NCBI GenBank assembly: GCA_963798435.1
Contig: CAWCTF010000008.1
Span: 62,001 to 126,000 of the forward strand
DNA: 64,000 bases
Source of the DNA: JALHST01 sp963798435
Lineage (GTDB): Bacteria > Bacteroidota > Bacteroidia > Flavobacteriales > Flavobacteriaceae
Direction of reading: 5' to 3'
In this document: positions 55,197 through 64,000 of the stretch, in pieces
Layout of the letters: each line of letters begins with the position of its first letter
How positions within the stretch are numbered: position 1 is the stretch's first letter
Program-made: the position numbers and the translations under genes
The notes under the pieces: model-generated
What the model saw: the letters and a program-made list of their open reading frames with translations, nothing else
Told to the model about the DNA's origin: nothing
Databases searched by the model: none

Positions 55197-55994
55197 TTAT
55201 TTCGAACGGCGTTCCCTTAATTTTTGAATGGGATTTGTCTGGCGATTGCGATAAGCATGTATACACACCCCAATGAAAATGATACTACTGCCCATGAGCG
55301 CCGTATAGGCAATTGGCGCATTAGTCGCTGCATGGCGTATATAAATTGCAAACAGGGCCCAAATGCCTACCAGGGCGAATTCCCGCATATTTCTTGTTTT
55401 GATTATTAGTAGGTTGAGAAAAACGGCGATGACGATCAGTATTTGGGTCCAGGTTGCTTCCGATACACCTCCGCCATTCCAACCCAACATGGTAAGGTAG
55501 GCTGCAATATTCGCGATGGTCGCAACCGTTATCCAACCAGCATAAATACATATTGGCCACCAAACAAATGCAATAATCTCTATTGGTGCGTCCCAACGTT
55601 CCATATTTGTTTTAAAAACGATTCTTAAAAGCGAAAATAGGATCCCAAGCATGATCAATACCGAAAGGCCGACTTGGCCATACACAAAAGCAAAGACCCA
55701 TGCAGAGTTTAGGATATTGGCGATTGTGAACCAGTACCCGGTCTCGGTAATGAATTCTGAAGGTTTCTTAGAAAAAAAGGCACGTCTGATCTGAAAAAGA
55801 GCATATGCCACCAATCCTAGAAAAATAAATCCCCATATCGCAAACGCATAGGTAGCCGGGGTAAACAGGTTCTCATAACGCTTACTGATTTCGCCAATCG
55901 TGGTATTGTTCATACGAAGTGCCTGGGAAGAATAATTCACCCCGATAACAACGATTACGGAGATCAGGTTCAGGATAGCCAAGGTTTTTTTCAT
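55197..55994 (-). CDS. TspO/MBR-like membrane protein
   Basis: 265 residues with seven or so helices. FTPATYAFAIWGFIFLGLV and NILNSAWVFAFVYGQ resemble the TspO/MBR (tryptophan-rich sensory) family core, in a longer form. Such proteins bind tetrapyrroles or act as sensors. It is 40 nt from the mfd start region; role here unknown. Confidence 0.65.
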   Translation of the reverse strand: MKKTLAILNLISVIVVIGVNYSSQALRMNNTTIGEISKRYENLFTPATYAFAIWGFIFLGLVAYALFQIRRAFFSKKPSEFITETGYWFTIANILNSAWVFAFVYGQVGLSVLIMLGILFSLLRIVFKTNMERWDAPIEIIAFVWWPICIYAGWITVATIANIAAYLTMLGWNGGGVSEATWTQILIVIAVFLNLLIIKTRNMREFALVGIWALFAIYIRHAATNAPIAYTALMGSSIIFIGVCIHAYRNRQTNPIQKLRERRSK

Positions 55995-56096
55995 GCCTGT
56001 AATGTTATAAAATTAGGTATTGAAGTTGAATTATAGTTTCCCAAATAATTTTGGGGGCAATGCCGGCCACCGAATTAACATTCGCTAGGCCGTTTA

Positions 56097-57239
56097 TCAA
56101 AAACAGGTCAAAAGTCTATCGAAATCGACTTCTGAATTATAAACGTTCGGGGAAATACGTATCGCCCCTCCTCGGTAGGAAACATAAATATTCTTTTCGG
56201 TCAACCGCTGTTTCACTACTTCTATATCAGTATCCTTGTTCAGATAAATTCCGAAAAGGTGTTTTGCCCGAAAGGCATCCGTTTCAATAAAATGACCTTT
56301 TGATTGCAATGCCTCAATGACAGGTTTTGAAATTGCCTCGCAATAGTCCTGTATCACTGCTGTTTTCCATTCAAGGAGCTGTTCTATGGCACGTGTTAGC
56401 ATGGGAACCAGAATAAAATTGCTCGATTCGCCTACGGAGAAGCGTTCCGCCTTTTCTTGATATGCATCTTCAAACTGTGTCAAGCGCGAAAAGTCTTCAC
56501 TATGTAATCGATTGATCCAATTTTCCTCAATGGGACGACCCTGGTTGAAAAAATCACTATAGTAGGCCAATCCCAATGAATAAGGCCCCAATAGCCATTT
56601 ATATCCGGCACAGATCAAGGCATCTGGACGTATTTCTTCAATCGAAAATGGAAGTGCGCCAACGCTTTGGGTCCCGTCAATAACGAGCAAAGACGCTACT
56701 TCCTTAGTTTTGGCCCGTATTTTTTCAAGATCGAAGCGTGTGCCGTCTGCCCAATGTACGTGTGGCATCGCGACCACGGCCGTCTTCTTGTTAATAGCTT
56801 CAAGAATTGAGGCATTCCACAATTCCCCGCGATTGACAAGGGCCTTTGAGGGTCTGATGGTCTTTATCGATGCACCTTGTTTAATCGCCACGGTCTGCCA
56901 GATATATACATTGCTAGGGAATTGTTCCTCAATTAGCAGTATTTCATCGCCTTTTTTCAATGGCACATTATTGGCAACATTCGCCAAACCATAGGATGCC
57001 GATGGGATGATGGCAATATTGCGATAGTCAGATGCCCCAATAAGCTCGGCAAAACGCCTTTTTAAGGTTTCCTTAGGATCAAAAAAATCGATTGCCGATA
57101 TTTCATAGGGTAAATTCTTCCTTTTCAAATTGGCGAGGCCTACCTCTTCAACGCTTTTGAGTTGAGGAGACATATAGGCCCCATTCAAATAGGTGACACT
57201 ATCCGGCAAGTTGAACCATGCTTTTTTCGAACTTAACAT
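56097..57239 (-). CDS. Class V aminotransferase-fold PLP enzyme
   Basis: 380 residues. Segments VTYLNGAYMSPQLKS, ASYGLANVANNVPL, LVIDGTQSVGALPFS (PLP Asp) and LICAGYKWLLGPYSLGL (PLP Lys) fit the cysteine desulfurase/kynureninase-like class V group. Its start overlaps the PdeM gene by 7 nt, so the two are coupled. Activity not fixed. Confidence 0.9.
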   Translation of the reverse strand: MLSSKKAWFNLPDSVTYLNGAYMSPQLKSVEEVGLANLKRKNLPYEISAIDFFDPKETLKRRFAELIGASDYRNIAIIPSASYGLANVANNVPLKKGDEILLIEEQFPSNVYIWQTVAIKQGASIKTIRPSKALVNRGELWNASILEAINKKTAVVAMPHVHWADGTRFDLEKIRAKTKEVASLLVIDGTQSVGALPFSIEEIRPDALICAGYKWLLGPYSLGLAYYSDFFNQGRPIEENWINRLHSEDFSRLTQFEDAYQEKAERFSVGESSNFILVPMLTRAIEQLLEWKTAVIQDYCEAISKPVIEALQSKGHFIETDAFRAKHLFGIYLNKDTDIEVVKQRLTEKNIYVSYRGGAIRISPNVYNSEVDFDRLLTCF

Positions 57240-57886
57240 GTTTTTTGTTTTGAAACCAAAATAACCTCGTTTTTTGTAATCGCATAAATTTCATCATCCT
57301 TTTGGGCCCGAAGGACATGAGTCCCAGTGAATTCGCCAAAAGCAGGAAGGATCATATGATTTTTACGTTTAAAGAAGCATGGCAGTCGTAAAGATTGTCT
57401 ACCATGCCCATGCAATCGAATTGCCGGGTGTATATGCCCTGATAAATTATAGAAACCTTCTCGTTCTTCCGGATGATGTGTCAATAAAAAAGTATCCAAA
57501 GATAGTTCGTCAACAACTTCAATGCCCACGACTTCATATTTTAGGTGCGAGATGATGTCATGGTTTCCCTTAACAAGGATGATTTGTGCCGCTACCCCGG
57601 AAACCCATTTATTAAAGTATTCCCATTCCTGGTTCATCGCAGAATGAAACAAGTCCCCCAAAAAGCAGATGGTCCTCGGCTGAAAGAAAGTGACTACTTC
57701 CTCTAATAATTCAAAGTTTTTTGCAATCGCTTTTTGGGGAACGGCCGCCCCATATTTTCGAAAGTGTGAAATTTTACCCAAATGAACATCACTTATCAGC
57801 AAGTATGATTTTTTTTCCCAAAACAGTACGCCTGAAGGATGCAAAATGAATTGCTGCAAGTTTAGTATGATCGTTTTTGTTGTCAC
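57233..57886 (-). CDS. pdeM: Ligase-associated DNA damage response endonuclease PdeM
   Basis: 217 residues. Calcineurin-like phosphoesterase: LISDVHLGKISHFRKYGAAVP, CFLGDLFHS, LVKGNHD, LTHHPEE and SGHIHPAIRLHG give the two-metal site. This is the PdeM group, normally next to an ATP-dependent DNA ligase, an exonuclease and a DEXH helicase. Start is a GTG at 57886; no ATG was found in frame. The helicase lies 2 kb away at 59878-62421. Confidence 0.85.
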   Translation of the reverse strand: MTTKTIILNLQQFILHPSGVLFWEKKSYLLISDVHLGKISHFRKYGAAVPQKAIAKNFELLEEVVTFFQPRTICFLGDLFHSAMNQEWEYFNKWVSGVAAQIILVKGNHDIISHLKYEVVGIEVVDELSLDTFLLTHHPEEREGFYNLSGHIHPAIRLHGHGRQSLRLPCFFKRKNHMILPAFGEFTGTHVLRAQKDDEIYAITKNEVILVSKQKTC

Positions 57887-57965
57887 CTAACCAAAGGTAC
57901 TAAACCTTGCTTGTTTTTATTAAACAGAATAGCTATTTTGCAATTAATAGACTAGCTCTCTCGGG

Positions 57966-58874
57966 ATGCCTAAAATTATCGTTGTCGGAAGTTCAAATAC
58001 CGATATGGTCGTTAAGACCGATCGGTTTCCTCAAGCGGGCGAAACCATCCTAGGGGGAGATTTTTTTATGTTCCCTGGCGGAAAAGGCGCTAATCAGGCG
58101 GTGGCGGCGGCACGAGCTGGAGGCGAAGTTGCCTTTATTTGTGCCGTTGGGGACGATGTTTTTGGACAAACTGCGCTGAAAGGGTACCAGCAGGAAGGCA
58201 TCGATATTGCGCATGCCCAAGTGCTTAAAGACACTAACTCTGGTGTTGCCCTGATTACGATAAACGATGAAGGGCAAAATAATATCGTAGTTGCTTCTGG
58301 GGCCAATGGTTTGTTATCCCCAGACCGAATTTCGAAAATGATCGAAGGTATCGATAGTGAATGTCTCTTTCTCACACAATTGGAAACACCCATTGAAACT
58401 ATCGAATACCTTTCAAGTTATTGCAAGATGACCGATCAGCGATTGATTATCAACCCGGCGCCTGCGCAGGCATTGACTGATGAAATATTGGAGGGTCTTT
58501 TTTTGATTACCCCGAACGAAACCGAGGCCAAGTTCTTGACGGGGATCTACGCTACCGACGCGACGTCAATGCAGGCAGCCGGACTTTCTTTATTAGACAA
58601 AGGCGTAAAAAATGTGTTAATTACCCTTGGGGACAAGGGAGCTTTTTTTATCAATTCGGAAGAACACTTTTTGGTGCCTTCCCGAAAGGTGCGCGCACTA
58701 GATACAACCGCTGCAGGAGATGTATTCAACGGTGTCTTGGCGGTTTGTCTATCGCAGAACATGTTATGGCGGGAGAGCGTCGTTTATGCGAACAGGGCGG
58801 CTGCCCTATCGGTGACCAAAATGGGCGCCCAAGTTTCTGCCCCCTTTAAAGAAGCTATCAACCAATTTAAATAA
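57966..58874 (+). CDS. rbsK: Ribokinase
   Basis: 302 residues, PfkB family. GSSNTDMVVKTDRFP at the N-terminus, GGDFFMFPGGKGANQAVAAARAGG for substrate and DTTAAGDVFNGVLA with the catalytic Asp. It phosphorylates ribose. Five nt separate it from the sugar transporter gene, so the two are a ribose uptake and entry unit. Divergent from pdeM across 79 nt. Confidence 0.9.
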   Translation: MPKIIVVGSSNTDMVVKTDRFPQAGETILGGDFFMFPGGKGANQAVAAARAGGEVAFICAVGDDVFGQTALKGYQQEGIDIAHAQVLKDTNSGVALITINDEGQNNIVVASGANGLLSPDRISKMIEGIDSECLFLTQLETPIETIEYLSSYCKMTDQRLIINPAPAQALTDEILEGLFLITPNETEAKFLTGIYATDATSMQAAGLSLLDKGVKNVLITLGDKGAFFINSEEHFLVPSRKVRALDTTAAGDVFNGVLAVCLSQNMLWRESVVYANRAAALSVTKMGAQVSAPFKEAINQFK

Positions 58875-58879
58875 CTATC

Positions 58880-59875
58880 ATGTTCATTATCGACACGTAC
58901 GGAATCGCCGTTATATTCTGCGTAATTACAATGTTGGCCTGGGGTTCATGGGCGAATACGCAAAAACTTACGGCTAGTAGTTGGCGTTTCGAGCTTTTTT
59001 ATTGGGACTACGTTTTTGGGATTGTGTTCTTTGCGCTGTTTTTCGCCGTGACTGCTGGTAATATGGGGGTAGAGGGGCGTGCTTTTTTTGAAGACCTTTC
59101 CCAGGCAAGTTCAGAAAATATGGGGTCTGCCTTATTGGGAGGAATCTTATTCAATGGAGCGAATATACTCTTGGTTGCGGCCATTGCCCTGGCCGGGATG
59201 TCGGTGGCTTTTCCTGTAGGGATCGGTCTGGCCCTGGTAGTTGGCGTTATTGTGAATTATTTGGATGCCCCTGTAGGTGATTCCACCCTTCTTTTTGGTG
59301 GGGTCGGACTCGTAGTTTTGGCGATTTTATTGAACGCGAATGCTTACAGAAAACTTTCGGCACAACGTCAAAAAGCACCTGCAAAAGGATTGATCTTGGC
59401 AGTGGTTGCAGGTTTGCTGATGGGATTGTTCTACAAGTACGTTGCCAACTCGATGTTTCCCGACTTTAGCAATCCGATCGAAGGTAAATTGAGTCCGTAT
59501 ACCGCGGTATTCTTATTTTCACTGGGCATTTTAGCTAGTAATTTTCTATTCAATACCCTTTTGATGGCAAGGCCGTTTGAAGGAGCCCCTGTTCGTCTTA
59601 AGGATTATTTCGAAGGAACCTCCAGGAGTCATCTCATGGGCTTTTTGGGCGGTATTATTTGGTGTGTTGGGATGTCGTTCAGTATTTTGGCATCCGATAA
59701 GGCCGGTCCGGCCATTTCGTATGGTCTGGGACAAGGAGCGACAGTCGTAGCTGCCGTATGGGGTATCTTTGTTTGGAAAGAATTCAAAGGAGCACCAAAA
59801 AATGTTTTGGTTATGTTGAACGCGATGTTGATATTGTACATTGCGGGATTGGCCATGATCATTGCCGCTCGCTAG
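58880..59875 (+). CDS. GRP/RhaT-type sugar transporter
   Basis: 331 residues with ten membrane helices. ITMLAWGSWANTQKLT near the start and GQGATVVAAVWGIFVWKEFKGAP near the end are as in the glucose/ribose uptake (GRP, RbsU-like) family. The neighbouring ribokinase suggests ribose as substrate. It ends 2 nt before the opposing helicase stop. Confidence 0.9.
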   Translation: MFIIDTYGIAVIFCVITMLAWGSWANTQKLTASSWRFELFYWDYVFGIVFFALFFAVTAGNMGVEGRAFFEDLSQASSENMGSALLGGILFNGANILLVAAIALAGMSVAFPVGIGLALVVGVIVNYLDAPVGDSTLLFGGVGLVVLAILLNANAYRKLSAQRQKAPAKGLILAVVAGLLMGLFYKYVANSMFPDFSNPIEGKLSPYTAVFLFSLGILASNFLFNTLLMARPFEGAPVRLKDYFEGTSRSHLMGFLGGIIWCVGMSFSILASDKAGPAISYGLGQGATVVAAVWGIFVWKEFKGAPKNVLVMLNAMLILYIAGLAMIIAAR

Positions 59876-59877
59876 GA

Positions 59878-62421
59878 TTACTTTTTCGTTAATACCGCTA
59901 TCATGCGCTTAATACGATCCGTGAGTTTTTCGCTAGATAATTTTTCACGCAATCTGTCGGTGATAATGGGGAAGGAAAAAGGGGTTGGCTCCAAACATTG
60001 CTTCCAAATGATTTCTTGTTCGGCAATTCGTTCAAGGGCTAGACGCAATCGTCCCTCCTCCAATTGGTGTTCAAAAGTTTCACGAAAGGCTTGCTGATAT
60101 AATAGATTGTCGGGCTCAAAGTCCCGAAATACATCAAATAGCAATTGTGAGTTACTTTGTAAATGTTTCATTTTTATACCTTTATTGGGATATCCTGTGA
60201 AAACCAAGCCACTTATGACGGCAATATCCCTGAATTTGCGACGTGCCATTTCGGTGGCATTCAAACTTTTTTGCAGATCATCTAGCATGTAATCGGCTGA
60301 AAACAGCGCGTTGTCAAGAACTTGTTGCATGTCGATTTCCTGGTCTGAAAGCAATTCAAAGCCGTAGTCGTTAAATGCCAATGAAAATGTTATCGGGCCC
60401 AAGAGGCTAATGCGATATCCTAGTAAACTGCCCATAGCCTCATGAACGAATCTGCCTTCGAACGGGTAGAATATATGATGGTACCCGTCAAGGGTCTTAA
60501 AGGTCTCAATCAGAAATTCATTTGGCTTTGGTACAATGCTTTCTACTTCCTGCCTTTTAAATAACGGAGCTAAGGCAAGGAGTTCCATGCTCAATCCTTC
60601 TGAAGTCGGGGAGGCAAAAGCCATTTTTTTTTGGGGAAGATTTGGTGTGCCAATTGCCGGGGGGTTTCGGATCGAGGCAAGCGAGGACACCTTATAGAGT
60701 TCATTTCTGAGTAGTTCTGACATCTGTGCAGACAGGGTCAACCGGCCGCCCATCCATGCAGGCACCTTGTTCGTTTTTCTGGTCGTATTACGCACATAGA
60801 CCTGCATGTCCTTAATTCGAATAAACTCTAAATTACGACCGGCAAAAATAAACACATCACCCTGGGTCATTTTCGCAACAAATGACTCTTCGACCGAACC
60901 TATGTAGCCCCCTTTTTGATAACGTACCGATAAATTGGCGTCGCTTACGATCGTACCAATCTGAAATCGATGCCGCATGGCTACTCCTCGATTGTTCACT
61001 ATCAATTTTCCATCGTGCAATATCTCTACCTTTTTGTATTCGTCATATGCCTGGAGGCTCTGGCTGCCCATGACCAAAAAATTCAAGAGCCATTGCCATT
61101 GCTCTGGGGAAATAGCTTGAAAGCAGAAGGTTTGCTTGACCTCCAAAAAAACCTCATCAGGATAGAAACCCTCCGATATCGCCAAGGTAACCAGGTATTG
61201 CAGCAATACATCAAAACTATTGAGATACGGAATGCGGTCTTCAACGGCATTTTGTTTGACTGCTTGTTGCAATGCAGAAGCTTCTACCAATTCGATCGCA
61301 TGTGTGGGCAGGAAATAGATGATACTCTCTTTTCCCGGACGATGGCCACTTCTTCCAGCCCGTTGTAAAAAACGAGCAACACCTTTGGGACCTCCAATTT
61401 GAACAACGGTTTCTACGGGGGCAAAATCGACCCCGAGATCCAAACTTGAAGTGCATACTACGGCTTTTAAACGTTCATCGCGGATGGCTTGTTCGACCCA
61501 CATACGGGTCTCTTTATTGATGCTGCCATGGTGCATTGCAATTTCGCCAGCGAATTCAGGATGTTTTTCCAAAATTTTTTGGAACCAGATCTCGCATTGA
61601 CTGCGGGTATTCGTAAAAAGTAAGGTAGTCTTGCTTTGGTTGATGATAGGGATGACATCTTCCAACAGATGTAAGCCCAAATGCCCACGCCAAGGAAATG
61701 ATTCGATTTCCTTTGGGATGATGCTTTTTACCGTGATCTTCTTATTTATATCGGCCTTGATCATCACCGAATTTTGCAATGCCGGACTCGCAGGTCCCAG
61801 CAAAACTTCCATAGCTTCCCCTAAATTACCTATAGTGGCCGAAATGCCCCAGATTCGGAGATTTTTTGAAATTGCTTTTAGTCTAGAAAGGGCGAGTTCC
61901 ATCTGAACACCTCGTTTTGTTCCAAGTAATTCATGCCATTCGTCTACTACGATGGCAGTGCAATCGTTGAATATCTTTTGATACCCTTTGGAAGCAAGCA
62001 ACAATTGCAAGCTCTCTGGTGTAGTAATCAAAAGATCGGGCATTTGATTTTTCTGCTGCGCACGATCCTTTGATGACGTATCGCCTGTGCGTATTCCGAC
62101 CGTCATCTGGGTTTCTAAATCATTCGTAACCCGCTCTGCAGACTGTTTGATTTCTTGTGACAATGCCCTTAAGGGCGTTATCCAAATAGCTTTTAAACCT
62201 GCACGATGTTTCGTTTTATAATCTGGATGCTTTTTGATGTGGTCTAAAATGATCGGAAACCAAAGGGCATACGTCTTGCCACTGCCGGTCGGGGCGTTCA
62301 ATAGCCCATGCTTGCCTTGTAAAAAGGCGGTCCAGGTAGCCCGTTGAAAGGGGAAAGGTTTCCAGTTTTGATTTTTGAACCATTGATCGGCAATTTCAAA
62401 AAGCACTTCATTCTTTTTCAT
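59878..62421 (-). CDS. Ligase-associated DNA damage response DEXH helicase
   Basis: 847 residues, Lhr-like. Walker A APTGSGKT (43-50), DEWH box VVDEWHELLGTKRG (160-163), SATIGN, then the second RecA domain (CTSSLDLGVDFAPVETVVQIG, RFLQRAGRSGHRPG) and a C-terminal Lhr region. It unwinds nucleic acid in a repair system with PdeM, a nuclease and a ligase. The nuclease and ligase genes are not in the window. Confidence 0.9.
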   Translation of the reverse strand: MKKNEVLFEIADQWFKNQNWKPFPFQRATWTAFLQGKHGLLNAPTGSGKTYALWFPIILDHIKKHPDYKTKHRAGLKAIWITPLRALSQEIKQSAERVTNDLETQMTVGIRTGDTSSKDRAQQKNQMPDLLITTPESLQLLLASKGYQKIFNDCTAIVVDEWHELLGTKRGVQMELALSRLKAISKNLRIWGISATIGNLGEAMEVLLGPASPALQNSVMIKADINKKITVKSIIPKEIESFPWRGHLGLHLLEDVIPIINQSKTTLLFTNTRSQCEIWFQKILEKHPEFAGEIAMHHGSINKETRMWVEQAIRDERLKAVVCTSSLDLGVDFAPVETVVQIGGPKGVARFLQRAGRSGHRPGKESIIYFLPTHAIELVEASALQQAVKQNAVEDRIPYLNSFDVLLQYLVTLAISEGFYPDEVFLEVKQTFCFQAISPEQWQWLLNFLVMGSQSLQAYDEYKKVEILHDGKLIVNNRGVAMRHRFQIGTIVSDANLSVRYQKGGYIGSVEESFVAKMTQGDVFIFAGRNLEFIRIKDMQVYVRNTTRKTNKVPAWMGGRLTLSAQMSELLRNELYKVSSLASIRNPPAIGTPNLPQKKMAFASPTSEGLSMELLALAPLFKRQEVESIVPKPNEFLIETFKTLDGYHHIFYPFEGRFVHEAMGSLLGYRISLLGPITFSLAFNDYGFELLSDQEIDMQQVLDNALFSADYMLDDLQKSLNATEMARRKFRDIAVISGLVFTGYPNKGIKMKHLQSNSQLLFDVFRDFEPDNLLYQQAFRETFEHQLEEGRLRLALERIAEQEIIWKQCLEPTPFSFPIITDRLREKLSSEKLTDRIKRMIAVLTKK

Positions 62422-62633
62422 TTCATGCTGGCCATTTGATTTTTTTGTCTCCTGCCTTGGTCATTTTATCGCTTGTTACTAAAATCAGGACATTTTAAAA
62501 CCCCATAATAGGGAAGCCCAAAGCTTTTTGATAAATAATAGGATTTTTTTTGAACAATCCAGGCGCGATGAAATTACAAATTTACGGTTGAAACAAAGTT
62601 TATTTGTATACCCTATATGACCTTCAAAAAAAT

Positions 62634-62641
62634 TATATTTG
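62634..62641 (+). promoter_or_regulatory. Possible -7 element of the TerB-family gene
   Basis: TATATTTG fits TAnnTTTG and lies 23 nt before the ATG at 62665. The TTTG at 62603 is 27 nt away, longer than usual. Confidence 0.4.
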
Positions 62642-62664
62642 CCCATATTAAAATTGAATACTAG

Positions 62665-63087
62665 ATGTCTATATTAGATTTATATGGTAGTGGCGAGCAT
62701 AGAAGAAATTTGGCACATTTTGCGTCTATTGCTACATTGGCTGCTGTTGATGGGGAGTTGGGTCCTGAGGAAAAACAATTGTTGGATCGTTTTGCGAATA
62801 AACTTGATATTACCGAGGCGGAGTTTAAGGAGGTAATGAAGAAGGAAAACAAATATCCAATTGAAACACCTACCAGTCATGAAAAGCGGCTAGAGCGTTT
62901 ATATGACCTGTTCAAGATTATTTTTATCGACCACATTATTGACGAAGATGAACTGGTGCTTCTGAAAAAATATGCAATTGGCTTGGGATTTTCTGGGGAA
63001 AAGGCCGAAAAATTACTTCAACGGTCAATTGATATATTTAGTGGAAAGGTTGATTTTGAGGACTATCTGTATTTGGTAAAGCATTAG
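62665..63087 (+). CDS. TerB-family protein
   Basis: 140 residues, helical. VDGELGPEEKQLLDRFANKL and IIDEDELVLLKKYAIGLGF are the two acidic motifs of the TerB fold. It is more distant from the two 110-residue paralogues. Divergent from the helicase. Function uncertain. Confidence 0.8.
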   Translation: MSILDLYGSGEHRRNLAHFASIATLAAVDGELGPEEKQLLDRFANKLDITEAEFKEVMKKENKYPIETPTSHEKRLERLYDLFKIIFIDHIIDEDELVLLKKYAIGLGFSGEKAEKLLQRSIDIFSGKVDFEDYLYLVKH

Positions 63088-63158
63088 GTGCCCTTCTTGG
63101 TAAGGCTTGTTGGCAAAAGCTGCAATGTGCCGATCCTGCTAAAAATTATATCCTACGA

Positions 63159-64000
63159 TCATCGCAGGAATTCTTCGGCCTTTTCGACCATTCTAGGACT
63201 GCCGCAAAAAAATGGAACCCGTTCATGAAGTTCAGTAGGTTGTATATCAAGGATGCGCCGTTGGCCATTGCTGGCTTTACCCATGGCTTGTTCTGCAATA
63301 AATGCCATAGGATTGCATTCATACAATAATCTAAGTTTACCATTGGTGGCCAAACTACTTTTCGGGTACATATAGATGCCGCCTTTTATCATGTTTCGAT
63401 GGAAATCGGAAACCAACGACCCGATATATCGCGATGTATACGGGCGATCATCCTCTTCTTTTTGGCAATATTTAATGTAGTCTTTTACACCTTGGGGAAA
63501 ATGGATATAATTGCCCTCATTAACCGAATATATTTTTCCCGTTTCGGGAAATTGCATATTCGGGTGCGATAGATAAAAGGTGCCTATCGCAGGGTTGAGC
63601 GTGAACCCGTTGACTCCGTCGCCCGTGGTATATACCAACATCGTTGAGGTACCATAAATGATGTAGCCCGCCGCTACCTGATTTTTTCCGGGTTGTAAAA
63701 AGTCTTCCAAGGAAACAGGGGTGCCAACGGGTGTAATGCGCCTATAAATCGAAAAAATCGTCCCTACTGAGACGTTCACATCAATGTTTGATGAACCATC
63801 TAATGGATCGATCAATACGATGTATTTATTCTGATGTTGCTTATCATTGCTATTGACACTGATGAAATCATCTGATTCCTCGGAAGCGATCCCACAGACG
63901 ATTTCTCGGTTTTTTAAAGTCTGAATGAATTTGTCATTGGCCAAAACATCCAATTTTTGCTGATCTTCACCTTGAATGTTCGTTTCGCCTACAGCCCCCA
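63159..64000 (-). CDS. fbp: Class 1 fructose-1,6-bisphosphatase, N-terminus outside the window
   Basis: The gene runs off the right edge; the 280 or so C-terminal residues are present, from GAVGETNIQGEDQQKLDVLAN on. The metal-binding LIDPLDGSSNIDVNVSVG is intact, with GIASEESDDF before it and SRYIGSLVSDFHRNMIKGG and the AMP/substrate Arg-Lys region after it. It releases phosphate from fructose 1,6-bisphosphate in gluconeogenesis. Confidence 0.9.
   Translation of the reverse strand, partial: GAVGETNIQGEDQQKLDVLANDKFIQTLKNREIVCGIASEESDDFISVNSNDKQHQNKYIVLIDPLDGSSNIDVNVSVGTIFSIYRRITPVGTPVSLEDFLQPGKNQVAAGYIIYGTSTMLVYTTGDGVNGFTLNPAIGTFYLSHPNMQFPETGKIYSVNEGNYIHFPQGVKDYIKYCQKEEDDRPYTSRYIGSLVSDFHRNMIKGGIYMYPKSSLATNGKLRLLYECNPMAFIAEQAMGKASNGQRRILDIQPTELHERVPFFCGSPRMVEKAEEFLR

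Noticed and set aside
1..64000. CRISPR array, IS element, tRNA or rRNA
   Set aside because: No repeat-spacer pattern, transposase, or T-loop-like string was found on reading both strands by eye.

Overview
The window looks like chromosomal DNA of a flavobacterium (phylum Bacteroidota, family Flavobacteriaceae). The evidence is a flexirubin-type pigment cluster, a Bacteroidota-style promoter motif (TAnnTTTG), type IX secretion-style C-termini, a DUF1800/DUF1501 pair, a TAL closely resembling the Flavobacterium johnsoniae enzyme as I remember it, and ligase-associated repair genes. Genus cannot be fixed from what I can see. No rRNA, tRNA, CRISPR array, transposase or phage gene was recognised.

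Region 1 (1-23,884) is a flexirubin (aryl polyene ester of dialkylresorcinol) gene cluster. Apart from one divergent FAD enzyme, all genes lie on the minus strand with many 1-20 nt overlaps, and the cluster continues past the left edge. Reading in the direction of transcription: TAL makes a 4-coumarate-type starter. FabG, ketosynthases, a ketosynthase-like chain-length factor, two ACPs and three hotdog dehydratases extend it to an aryl polyene. DarB and DarA make the dialkylresorcinol. An LpxL-like acyltransferase and a BtrH-domain protein are the candidates for ester formation. An ABC exporter, LolA-like carrier, lipoprotein, beta-barrel protein, GT2-DUF2062 enzyme and MMPL exporter would move the pigment to the outer membrane.

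Region 2 (24,002-46,761) is mixed. It holds a tandem pair of serine hydrolases, one frameshifted, and a frameshifted nucleoside hydrolase. Then come metG with a repeat-like in-frame insert, a DUF1501/DUF1800 secreted pair, YraN and an ACT-like protein. A run of exported catabolic or cell-surface enzymes follows (TlpA-like, CocE/NonD hydrolase, serine hydrolase, Gfo/Idh/MocA oxidoreductase), and then a VOC protein, a TerB-like protein, a bestrophin-like protein, an unknown secreted protein with CotH-like motifs and a PafA-type phosphatase.

Region 3 (46,762-64,000) starts with an intergenic terminator-like hairpin that has no ORF before it. It continues with an HD-domain protein, a porin / small periplasmic binding protein / adenylate cyclase operon that looks like an envelope-sensing cAMP unit, a TerB paralogue, mfd, a TspO-like protein, a class V aminotransferase and pdeM. 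A ribokinase and GRP sugar transporter pair separates pdeM from the ligase-associated DEXH helicase. A TerB-family protein and a truncated fructose-1,6-bisphosphatase end the window.
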